Source: Ferruginibacter sp.
GTDB lineage: Bacteria; Bacteroidota; Bacteroidia; Chitinophagales; Chitinophagaceae
Assembly: GCA_025357775.1 (NCBI GenBank)
Contig: JANXOQ010000283.1
Coordinates: 1 to 18,410 of the forward strand
Direction of reading: 5' to 3'
DNA length: 18,410 nt
Shown: one piece after another, positions 1 to 8,817 of the stretch
How the letters are laid out: each line of letters opens with the position of its first letter
Position numbering within the stretch: position 1 is the stretch's first letter
Made by a program: the position numbers and the translations under genes
Notes under the pieces: model-generated
What the model was told of the DNA's origin: nothing
Databases searched by the model: none
What the model saw: only the letters and a program-made list of their open reading frames with translations

Positions 1-271
1 GTGAAAGATAACTTACAGTTAAAGCAATAAACAAAGCAATAAGCATTCCTTTTAGTGTAAGCATTAAACTACTAAAAAAGTTATCCCAAAAACTACCTGT
101 TTGTATTATTTCTAAAACTTTGGTTCCAATTTTTGAAGGCGCAGGTATAAGACCTGTGCCTAACCATTGCCACACAATTAATGCTAACACTGCTTGTACA
201 ACTATAAGTATAAGCATGTTTGTTTTACTAATAATGGCAAATGGCTCAAAGAGGGTTTTTAATTGTTTCAT
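1..271 (-). CDS. ABC transporter permease, TauC/SsuC-like, 3' part missing (window edge)
   Basis: Start codon at 271-269; 90 codons are readable before the window edge, so the C-terminal two thirds are outside. The protein begins MKQLKTLFEPF, then a hydrophobic segment (about residues 19-37), then GLIPAPSKIGTKVLEIIQTG followed by SFWDNFFSSLMLTLKG and a second hydrophobic run. The pattern 'LIPxPxxV...L...G.....N...SL...L.G' is the usual N-terminal signature of permeases of the nitrate/sulfonate/taurine class, which pair with an SsuA-type binding protein and an ATPase in the inner membrane. This is from family knowledge, not a search. The gene follows a binding-domain/OmpA fusion gene on the same strand after 117 bp, so that protein is its likely partner. 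An ATPase gene would be expected beyond the left edge. Substrate unknown. Confidence 0.68.
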   Translation of the reverse strand, partial: MKQLKTLFEPFAIISKTNMLILIVVQAVLALIVWQWLGTGLIPAPSKIGTKVLEIIQTGSFWDNFFSSLMLTLKGMLIALFIALTVSYLS

Positions 272-290
272 ATTTTTTAAAGTATTGTAA

Positions 291-372
291 TGTCAGCCTG
301 ATTTTGTGGAAGCAGATGTAATTAAAAAATATTCTTTTTAATTAATACTTTCTCAACATTTTCAGGCTGACA
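291..372. repeat. 82-bp nested palindrome between the binding-protein/OmpA gene and the permease gene
   Basis: Outer arms TGTCAGCCTGA (291-301) and TCAGGCTGACA (362-372) are perfect inverted copies of 11 bp. Inside, TAATTAAAAA (319-328) and TTTTTAATTA (335-344) form a second perfect 10-bp arm pair around a 6-base loop. The two 17-base stretches between outer and inner arms are the same length and partly complementary. The whole element can fold as one long hairpin on either strand. It may be a transcript-processing or attenuating structure in the operon, or a small mobile palindromic repeat. The function is inferred only. Confidence 0.6.
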
Positions 373-388
373 CATTTATTCTAAATCA

Positions 389-2158
389 TTATTGCCCTAA
401 CACAATCTCCACTCTTCTATTTTGTGCTTTACCTTCTATAGTAGTGTTGTCTGCTACAGGTTTGCTACTTCCCATCCCCTTACTTTCCATACGAGCATTT
501 GTAATGCCTTTTGTTGCTAAATATGCTTTTACACTATTGGCTCTTTGTTCAGATAAGGTTTGGTTTGCTGCATCATTACCCGAATTATCTGTATGCCCAT
601 ACACACCTACTTTTAAGTTTTCTGCAACAACGGTACTTTTTAAAATTTCATCTAGCACTGCATAAGATGCAGATTTAATTGTTGCACTTCCTGTTTCAAA
701 TTGTATTTGAAAAGATTTTGAAGAAACTTTATCTGTAATAGTTGGTGCATAAGTAACTGCAATTGTTTTTCCTTCCATCAATTCTGGGTGGTTAGAAATT
801 ACAGAAAGCATGTAAGACTTGTCTACCATTTTTGAATAGTCAGGATATTTTGCCATGTACTCCGGATACATTTTTGATAAAATATCGCCAAAGGTTGTGT
901 ACACAATTTTATATCTATCTAATTTATCATTACCCAAACCAAACATTGTTGCAGCATCTGGCAAGTTAAAAGCCATACTACCGCCAAGTTCTACGTCATT
1001 ACCTTGAATATCTTTTTCAGTTACGCCATCATAATATTTCATCCAATATGCACCATCTTCTTCATTATATACTTTTGCACTTACATCTGCAGCAAATTTT
1101 TTCGCATCAGTATAGCTACGAACTTGGTCGCCACTTTGTGCTAGTGCCATTATTAAATTTTCTATATCCGTACGATGGTCGTTTGCAAACTTGCGAATGG
1201 TAATCGTAATATTTGGCATTTGTGTAGAGTATTGTTTGGTAGAAGCAATGTTTACCAACCCACCTTTTTTCTTTGCTACGTTTACATCGCCTGGTGTCCA
1301 TGTAGCTACAGCATCAGTACCTACCGTTGTATCGCTGCTCAATTTTTTTCCACCTACCACAAAAGCACGTTTTTCTTTATAGCCAGTTATGTATTTATTA
1401 GCAGCATCTAAAAAGTCGCTTGCAGATATTAGGTTTATCGCATCTCTATCAAAAGTAGTTTCATCTGGGTTTACTTTAAGCCCATTATCACCTGCCCATT
1501 TTAGTAAGATATTCATATCACCATCTCTTAAATAACAAGCTACCGTTTTACCAATAGCACTTCTTGGGTTGGTCTTCCAACTTTGCGGCGCCATCAATTT
1601 ATCTTCACCATAGCTTTTGCCCATAGCATAAAAAGCTACTGGTTGGTACTCTGGACCAAGTGGTTCTAATTCTTTAGAAAGACCTGCAAAAAATGCTGGC
1701 ATACCATCACCCATATAAGAAGCAAATACGCCTTCTGCATTAGGGTTGTTTTTATAATCTTGCGCAAACTTTACAATATCTGCTATAGATTTATTACAGT
1801 CATCTTGTCGTACAATATTAATTTGCATCTTAGCTTTATCTATCATAGAGCCTTTGGTAGTAAGGGCTCCACCATTTGCATACATCAATGGAAACTGTGA
1901 GTTCCATGCCATTACTTCCCATCTTATTTTTGTACCACCATTAGCACTTGGCTCTTCACTCGGCAATGGAATTTTTACACCTGCACTACCTTGTAGCGAT
2001 GCTTGGGGTTCATCTGGCAAAACTACTTTACCTATTTCTGTTGATGTTTTTGCTTCCTTTGGTCGTTTATCCCACCAAAATGTTTTAACGGCAAATAACC
2101 CTCCTAATAATAATATTATTCCTACAACCTTTCCGGATGTTTTTACTTTTACTGACAT
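389..2158 (-). CDS. Inner-membrane-anchored periplasmic solute-binding domain fused to C-terminal OmpA domain
   Basis: 589 residues. One membrane helix at about residues 10-27 (VVGIILLLGGLFAV) with no lipobox, so it appears to be anchored in the inner membrane rather than secreted. A linker leads to a type 2 periplasmic binding-protein domain (about 75-420), similar in style to proteins named 'phosphate ABC substrate-binding/OmpA family', with segments such as QDDCNKSIADIVKFAQDY. Residues about 478-589 are an OmpA-like domain with GHTDNSGN, LSEQRANSV and AQNRRVEI. Asp524 and Arg539 are 15 residues apart, the spacing of the two residues that bind diaminopimelate in OmpA of Acinetobacter. The protein should therefore span from inner membrane to peptidoglycan while carrying a ligand-binding domain. 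It lies 15 bp after the PspA-like gene and before an ABC permease gene on the same strand. Ligand unknown. Confidence 0.8.
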   Translation of the reverse strand: MSVKVKTSGKVVGIILLLGGLFAVKTFWWDKRPKEAKTSTEIGKVVLPDEPQASLQGSAGVKIPLPSEEPSANGGTKIRWEVMAWNSQFPLMYANGGALTTKGSMIDKAKMQINIVRQDDCNKSIADIVKFAQDYKNNPNAEGVFASYMGDGMPAFFAGLSKELEPLGPEYQPVAFYAMGKSYGEDKLMAPQSWKTNPRSAIGKTVACYLRDGDMNILLKWAGDNGLKVNPDETTFDRDAINLISASDFLDAANKYITGYKEKRAFVVGGKKLSSDTTVGTDAVATWTPGDVNVAKKKGGLVNIASTKQYSTQMPNITITIRKFANDHRTDIENLIMALAQSGDQVRSYTDAKKFAADVSAKVYNEEDGAYWMKYYDGVTEKDIQGNDVELGGSMAFNLPDAATMFGLGNDKLDRYKIVYTTFGDILSKMYPEYMAKYPDYSKMVDKSYMLSVISNHPELMEGKTIAVTYAPTITDKVSSKSFQIQFETGSATIKSASYAVLDEILKSTVVAENLKVGVYGHTDNSGNDAANQTLSEQRANSVKAYLATKGITNARMESKGMGSSKPVADNTTIEGKAQNRRVEIVLGQ

Positions 2159-2173
2159 TGTATTTTATTTTGG

Positions 2174-3163
2174 TTAGTTTAATAAATCGTTGTAATCACT
2201 ATTTACTTTGCCTGGCACATTTGGAGTATTTGTAGTTTGCCATAGCTGTGTGTTTAATTTCAATTCGCTATCAGAGTCGTACGCCTCTAGCATTTTTAAG
2301 CCTTCTACTTCAAAGGTTGCGTTATCTAAATCTATGCTTCGCATAAAATCAGTAGAGTAGCTTATTGCTTTTTTCATACTTGCTAGTTTGCCTGCAATAT
2401 CATCTTTCAAATATTCCATACTCTGCTCCACCATCAATTTTTTTTCAGGGTCACCTTTAAAAATTCTCATTGCAGAGTTTAATGCTTGGTTGCCACTAGT
2501 AACAGATTTGTACAAATCTTTTTTAAGTTCCAATTCATTTTTTGCATCTTCAATTAAGTAACCACTATTCTTATGTACTTTGGTAAGATAGTCACCAATT
2601 TTTGCCAAGCTATCTCTTATAGGAGCAAGTTGTTTTAAATACTCATTTATACGAGCCACTTGCCTTGTGGCATTCCCAAGCTCTGGCATCATATTGTTGT
2701 CCTTAGCAGCTTTTGCTTTTGCAAGCATGTTGTTCATTTCTTTCTCTTTCTCATTTAGCTTAAGGTCAATTTTTTCTTTTTGCCCATCTACATCTATACT
2801 TTGGTTATACAAGGTTTCTCTTTGCTTTTCCATATCACCAATATAATCTTCGGCTATAATAAAAGGGTCAAGCTCTATTACAAAACCAACCAATTTTTTC
2901 ATCATTATTTCATACAAATAAAACAAGCTCATCCTCAATTTTCGATGTGTAACACAGTATAAAAATACACCCAAGCATACCAAGGCAATACCAAAGTTTA
3001 AAGTATTCCAAACAATTGTAGTGAGAATGGGCACTACAAAATAAGCAATAACGCCTAGTAGTCCTAAGCCAATAAATATACCCGCTTTACCACCTGGTCT
3101 TTCCCAATAAGATTTTAATTTATCCTGAGCATTTGTAGCTACAGGGAACATGTTTGTTTCCAT
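2174..3163 (-). CDS. Two-helix membrane protein with PspA/IM30-like coiled coil
   Basis: 329 residues. The N-terminus is short and polar, then two adjacent hydrophobic helices (about 27-51 and 53-70), then a long charged helical region (about 99-290) rich in Lys, Glu and Ala with heptad-like spacing. The stretch starting ELDPFIIAEDYIGDMEKQ resembles the 'DP...i..mi.dme' opening of PspA/IM30, and AKAAKDNNMMPELGNATRQV resembles the PspA segment in which short helices meet. A GDPEKK turn and a C-terminal LEAYDSDSEL also fit. PspA itself has no membrane helices, so this would be a membrane-tethered relative. That assignment rests on resemblance read by eye. It begins 9 bp after the upstream gene and ends 15 bp before the binding-protein/OmpA gene, so co-transcription is likely. 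The second Met (residue 5) is an alternative start. Confidence 0.62.
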   Translation of the reverse strand: METNMFPVATNAQDKLKSYWERPGGKAGIFIGLGLLGVIAYFVVPILTTIVWNTLNFGIALVCLGVFLYCVTHRKLRMSLFYLYEIMMKKLVGFVIELDPFIIAEDYIGDMEKQRETLYNQSIDVDGQKEKIDLKLNEKEKEMNNMLAKAKAAKDNNMMPELGNATRQVARINEYLKQLAPIRDSLAKIGDYLTKVHKNSGYLIEDAKNELELKKDLYKSVTSGNQALNSAMRIFKGDPEKKLMVEQSMEYLKDDIAGKLASMKKAISYSTDFMRSIDLDNATFEVEGLKMLEAYDSDSELKLNTQLWQTTNTPNVPGKVNSDYNDLLN

Positions 3164-3172
3164 AATTTATTT

Positions 3173-3880
3173 TTATAAAGATGTTTTAATTTTTTGAATA
3201 TCGCTTGTTAGCTTTGCAAGCATGGCACCACAAGCAAGATTGTATCCATTTGTATTGTTGTTTATTTTTGCTTCTTCATCTATTGTTTCTTTTTTAAGCG
3301 ATGTTATTTTTTGAGTATTTTCATTTATTTCTGCTGTAAGTTTTTGTATTAATTCAGCATTTTGTTTATTCTTATCTTCTAGAGAAGTAATAGCATTTTT
3401 TCTCCCTTCTATTTCTCCCAATACTTTAGAACTTACAGCGTTTGTAAATTCTATTTTATCTTTTTCTACAACTTCTAAATATTTTTCTGCACTACTTACC
3501 AGCGTTTCTTTTGTAAGCCCTTGTACTTTTAAGGTAGAAAAAACAGCATTCATTCTTACTGCTTCATCAGGCACGGCAACTTCTAAAGTTTCCATCATTT
3601 TCCAAAACTCATAGTAGTCTGGCCCAGGTAGATTTACATTATCAAATAAAACCTCAAAGTGTTTTTCAAATTTATCAATAACACCTTGGCTTAATGTAGC
3701 TCTATTAACAATTGCATTTGCAGGCAAATTACTATTGACTACTGAAAATATTTGTGTAGCTTTTTGCTTTACTTGTATGGGTAATCCATCTTCGCTCCAA
3801 GATGAATTTTGGTTGCTCGCCTTCGGTTCTTCGTCTTCAAATTCTACGAAAAGCCCAAGTGCCTTTTTAAATATAGACAT
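3173..3880 (-). CDS. Cytoplasmic coiled-coil protein of unknown family, first gene of the envelope operon
   Basis: 235 residues, no signal peptide or membrane helix. It opens with MSIFKKALGLFVEFEDEE, which recalls the short amphipathic N-terminus of PspA-type proteins, followed by a disordered Ser/Asn-rich stretch (about 18-32), a compact helical middle (about 34-130, with PGPDYYEFWKMMETLEVAVP), and a coiled coil from about 131 to 210 (DKNKQNAELIQKLTAEINEN and following). I do not recognise the family. The gene is the first of a minus-strand set and is separated from the PspA-like gene by only 9 bp, which suggests the two products interact at the inner face of the membrane. A role in binding membrane or forming a scaffold is inference from architecture and neighbours. 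No clear promoter box was found upstream. Confidence 0.75.
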   Translation of the reverse strand: MSIFKKALGLFVEFEDEEPKASNQNSSWSEDGLPIQVKQKATQIFSVVNSNLPANAIVNRATLSQGVIDKFEKHFEVLFDNVNLPGPDYYEFWKMMETLEVAVPDEAVRMNAVFSTLKVQGLTKETLVSSAEKYLEVVEKDKIEFTNAVSSKVLGEIEGRKNAITSLEDKNKQNAELIQKLTAEINENTQKITSLKKETIDEEAKINNNTNGYNLACGAMLAKLTSDIQKIKTSL

Positions 3881-4557
3881 AGTTAAATTAATTTACTTTT
3901 TTAAAATATAAATAATAATGTAGTTTGAGGTTGAAAATAATGAATTATCTACAACAATGCTGTGTAAACGAAAATAAAAATTATAAAAAAATATTTGATC
4001 TATGCGCAAGACGGTGGCGAAGTATTAAAATTTGTAAGAATGAAATCACATAAAAACAATATTACATTCTTGCTGTTGTAGTACATTTTGGTTGATGTTG
4101 ATAAGCAAATATTGTTAAAATTTTAGCAATAGTTGAAGTTATTATGACAAGTGGTATTTAAATAAAAAATTATGGATATTACTCAAAAAAAAATAGTGAC
4201 AATCGGTAATAAATTTTTCGAACATTTTAAACTTCAAACTTCATAGATAAACACTTTTATTAAAATATGTTTACAAAAAAAATGCAAAGCGAAATTTATC
4301 TGCAATGTGCGTTAGGAGTCATATAATAATTGTATCGTATAGCTATATATTTAAAAGCCGTACAGCCTTTTCCAATATAAATTTGTAATTATTTGGCTTT
4401 CGAACTATCAAATAAGCCTCTTGCAAATAAATTATATTGTTTATCTTTTTTACAACAAGAAATAAATTATGGTAATATAAAAGCTATTAATATATTTTTC
4501 TTCTGTTTATTTTTTAATTGTAAAATCTATATTTCTCTTTTGTTGCAAAAAAGCAAT
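3881..4557. other. Intergenic stretch without a recognisable gene
   Basis: About 680 bp between the start of the coiled-coil gene and the gyrB terminator. It is very AT-rich. Plus-strand open stretches are short and have no family features: 3968-4081 is open without a start codon (contains QDGGEVLKFVRMKSHK), and 4393-4599 reads as a low-complexity peptide overlapping the terminator. It should hold the promoter of the coiled-coil operon, but no good TAnnTTTG box in the right orientation was found close to position 3880. Confidence 0.5.
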
Positions 4558-4583
4558 AAAAAAAGCCCGAACTTAATCGGGCT
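4558..4583 (-). terminator. Rho-independent terminator of gyrB
   Basis: Read on the minus strand, AGCCCGA, a 6-base loop and TCGGGCT form a perfect 7-bp GC-rich stem (4564-4583), followed directly by a run of seven T (4564-4558). It lies 27 bp after the gyrB stop codon, the expected place and orientation. Confidence 0.88.
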
Positions 4584-4609
4584 AAAATCCTATGTCTAAT
4601 ATCTAAAGT

Positions 4610-6634
<2,025 letters not shown>

Positions 6635-6665
6635 AGGTTTTTGGGTTTTTTTTTAGTATAAATAC

Positions 6666-6691
6666 GTGGGTATTTTAAACCTTTTACCCAC
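6666..6691. promoter_or_regulatory. Inverted repeat in the gyrB divergent promoter region
   Basis: GTGGGTA (6666-6672) and TACCCAC (6685-6691) are perfect inverted copies of 7 bp with a 12-base spacer. An overlapping shorter dyad, AAATAC-GTGG-GTATTT, shares the left arm. The site lies 74 bp before the gyrB start and 90 bp before the divergent gene, so it could be an operator or a hairpin for either. No T-run follows, so a terminator is unlikely. Confidence 0.4.
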
Positions 6692-6752
6692 ATATTATAG
6701 CATGTAAATATTACTATTTTTTTACATAAAATAAATTTATAAAAGCATCCTT

Positions 6753-6760
6753 TATATTTG
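6753..6760 (+). promoter_or_regulatory. Bacteroidota -7 promoter box of the secreted-protein gene
   Basis: TATATTTG matches the TAnnTTTG consensus exactly, 20 bp before the ATG at 6781. A start point around 6766 would give a leader of only about 15 bases. The -33 TTTG element is not clear at the normal spacing. Confidence 0.45.
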
Positions 6761-6780
6761 CTGTAATACACTAACTTTTT

Positions 6781-7797
6781 ATGAAACTTTATTGCTTTGT
6801 TTTATTGCTATTTTGCGCAAATGTGTCTAAAGGACAAGCAAAAGGTTTTGATGTAATTAAAATTGGGTTGCCTCCTACTTTATCTTATTACGACAACCAG
6901 TTTTCAGGAATGTTTTTAAAAGATGAGAAGCTTTTTCTACTATCAGAAAGTAGGCTACAAGACAGTGCAAATGCTACCATCTTTGTACTTAAAATTGCAG
7001 ATATAAATCGTAAAATAATAGATACTAATTATAGAATGCATTTTGAAAATTACCCAATTAAAAATTTAGATTTACTTAGAGAAAAAATGGAAGCGATTGG
7101 AGATGTATATGAAGGCTTGGAGGCGATATTTATGGAAGGTGATAACGTTTATTTGTCTGTAGAAACTTCTACCCCATCTAAAAATTGTTATTTATTAAGA
7201 GGCAATTTATATGACAATGCTGTCTTTTTAGACTTAGCCTTTTTACTACCCATGCCTAAGCCTACTACTGCAAATGGCAGTCACATTTACAATGCAGGTT
7301 TTGAATGTTTAACAATGATAGATTTGACTTTAATAGGGCTTTACGAGTACAATTATTTTGCTGGGAATAACAATGCTGCAATAGCAATTACGCCACAAAG
7401 CTATACAACCGCTCTATATCAAAAAGCAAGTATGCAGCCACTGCCTTTTCGAATTACAGATATTACAAAAACAAGCAAAAATACTTTTACTGCTATAAAT
7501 TATTTTTACAAAGGTGAAGGAAAAGATTCTGTATATAGAGTACCGATAACAGACGTAATAAATGACCAGCTTATAAGAGACTCTAATGGTTATAAAAGCT
7601 ATTGCAGGCTAATAAAATTGAAATATAAAAACTATAAATTTTCATGGGAGCCATTGTGGGAGTTTCCAACAGAATACATGGCTTACAATTGGGAATGTAT
7701 TGCTGAGCATAATGGTGGCTATTTTGTATTGAATGATAAATACACACCTAGTAAACCTTACAAATCTGTTTTGCTTTATTTATTGCCAAAAAAATAA
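6781..7797 (+). CDS. Secreted protein, possible phytase-like/esterase-like beta-propeller
   Basis: 338 residues. Residues 1-18 (MKLYCFVLLLFCANVSKG) look like a Sec signal peptide, so the product should be periplasmic or outside the cell. The rest is rich in short beta-strand-like stretches. Two places resemble the repeated 'EGI(A)...DG.....D' motif of phytase-like and SdiA-regulated beta-propellers: YEGLEAIFMEGDNVYLSVET (about 115-134) and WECIAEHNGGYFVLNDKY (about 302-319, with Cys in place of Gly). No catalytic residues can be assigned, so an enzymatic role is uncertain. No C-terminal type IX sorting domain is visible; the end is VLLYLLPKK. It is divergent from gyrB and is followed after 83 bp by an unrelated small membrane protein gene. 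It could equally be a conserved Bacteroidota protein of unknown function. Confidence 0.7.
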   Translation: MKLYCFVLLLFCANVSKGQAKGFDVIKIGLPPTLSYYDNQFSGMFLKDEKLFLLSESRLQDSANATIFVLKIADINRKIIDTNYRMHFENYPIKNLDLLREKMEAIGDVYEGLEAIFMEGDNVYLSVETSTPSKNCYLLRGNLYDNAVFLDLAFLLPMPKPTTANGSHIYNAGFECLTMIDLTLIGLYEYNYFAGNNNAAIAITPQSYTTALYQKASMQPLPFRITDITKTSKNTFTAINYFYKGEGKDSVYRVPITDVINDQLIRDSNGYKSYCRLIKLKYKNYKFSWEPLWEFPTEYMAYNWECIAEHNGGYFVLNDKYTPSKPYKSVLLYLLPKK

Positions 7798-7843
7798 TTA
7801 AAAAATTGATTTAATCTGGTATTGTAGTATACCAATCTTATTT

Positions 7844-7860
7844 GTTGGGCGTTATCTTGC
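7844..7860 (+). repeat. Integron-core-like motif upstream of the small membrane protein gene
   Basis: GTTGGGC (7844-7850) fits the integron core consensus GTTRRRY and continues as GTTATCTTGC, similar to the ends of some attC sites. It is 37 bp upstream of the ATG at 7881. A fuller attC structure was not demonstrated. Confidence 0.35.
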
Positions 7861-7880
7861 AGACACACGTTAATTAAAAA

Positions 7881-8501
7881 ATGGAATTTTACTTATTAAT
7901 ATTTCTTTTACTAATTCTATTTATAGTAGGAATTGTTTTTTGGTTAATAAAGATTTTAAAATTTTACAGACAAAAACGAACCAAAATTGCAGTAATAAAC
8001 TCCATGATTTTGGGACTGCTAACGTTGATAATATGTTGGGAGGCAAGAATAATTCCATTATCACCAGATTGGGATTTTAGAAATAAAACAAAGGATTTGA
8101 CAGGTCATCAATTTTGGTCTTGGAATGATTACAGATATGATGAAATGGGAATAAGAGGCGAAGGGTTTACATTTGAAATCTATCAACTAAATGAAGAAAC
8201 AGCAAAGTATTTCATTAATCCAGATAAAGACTTTTTTGAAAAATTTCCAAACGAAATATTTGCGACAACAAAATGGAAAAAAACACCCTTACAGGACACA
8301 GTGCTTTTAAATTTTGTTACACCGAAATATGGAAATTGGTCAAAGAGTTTACAGAATGAAATTAAAGAAAAGCAAATTATAGTACGACAGGTTGCAAACG
8401 ACAAGGGTTCTTATTATGCGGTTAGACAATCTCATGGCACTGATTTGTATTTAATTTCACCGAGACGAAAAATTATAATTTACATCAACCATAACATGTA
8501 G
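7881..8501 (+). CDS. Small membrane protein of unknown function in a cassette-like setting
   Basis: 206 residues. Two N-terminal hydrophobic helices (about 3-26 and 39-57) are joined by a basic loop (KFYRQKRTK), and a soluble domain of about 145 residues follows. That domain contains HQFWSWNDYRYDEMGIRGEG and a C-terminal ISPRRKIIIYINHNM. I do not recognise the family. The length and style resemble the hypothetical proteins often found as single accessory genes in Bacteroidota. No promoter box is clear. The gene is bracketed by GTTGGGC upstream and GCCTAAC downstream, which fit opposite halves of the integron core consensus, suggesting arrival as a mobile cassette; no integrase gene is present in the window. 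The start is the first ATG and has a long A-run just before it. Confidence 0.72.
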   Translation: MEFYLLIFLLLILFIVGIVFWLIKILKFYRQKRTKIAVINSMILGLLTLIICWEARIIPLSPDWDFRNKTKDLTGHQFWSWNDYRYDEMGIRGEGFTFEIYQLNEETAKYFINPDKDFFEKFPNEIFATTKWKKTPLQDTVLLNFVTPKYGNWSKSLQNEIKEKQIIVRQVANDKGSYYAVRQSHGTDLYLISPRRKIIIYINHNM

Positions 8502-8511
8502 AAAAATGGAA

Positions 8512-8559
8512 GCCTAACATGGGATTCTGCAATAGTTTGGGCATAACGTTCGTGCAATT
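8512..8559 (+). repeat. Cassette-boundary-like repeat after the small membrane protein gene
   Basis: GCCTAAC (8512-8518) fits RYYYAAC. It is followed 16 bases later by GTTTGGGC (8535-8542), then GGCATAACG (8540-8548) and TGCAATT (8553-8559). The last two blocks recur at 17423-17443. The span between the cores is much shorter than a classical attC site (usually over 55 bp), so this would be a reduced or different type of repeat. Confidence 0.35.
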
Positions 8560-8817
8560 AGCAGTAGAAGACATCTTAGCTTTAATCCGAATAAGTACCA
8601 AACATTTTTTGCTACATTTCCTCATTTTTATATCATTACCCAGCAGCAGTTCTGGGCAGACAATTGGTCAATTCAGAACCATCGCAAAGACCCTATTCAC
8701 TCTCTACCTTAGTTTTGTACATCACATACCAATCTAGTTTATCAACATCGGTCATAAAAATACACTTTTTAAAAAATTAAATTAATCTAAACTGCATTAT
8801 TGTAAAATTTATTTTAG
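8560..8817. other. Non-coding stretch with small hairpins
   Basis: No gene is seen. Two overlapping dyads are visible: CCCAG (8639-8643) with CTGGG (8652-8656), and GTTCTG (8649-8654) with CAGAAC (8674-8679), the latter enclosing AATTG/CAATT. There is no T-run, so these are not obvious terminators. The open frame at 8519-8737 has no protein-like features and is probably chance. Confidence 0.35.

Noticed and set aside
4393..4599. 68-codon plus-strand open frame before the gyrB terminator
   Set aside because: Low-complexity sequence rich in Phe, Asn and Lys, with no family features, and it runs through the gyrB terminator hairpin.
8639..8656. CCCAG/CTGGG hairpin as a terminator for the small membrane protein gene
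   Set aside because: The stem is only 5 bp, it lies about 140 bp after the stop codon, and no T-run follows on either strand.
8519..8737. 72-codon plus-strand open frame after the small membrane protein gene
   Set aside because: It begins within the boundary repeat and runs through hairpins; the predicted peptide shows no domain-like pattern and reads as chance.
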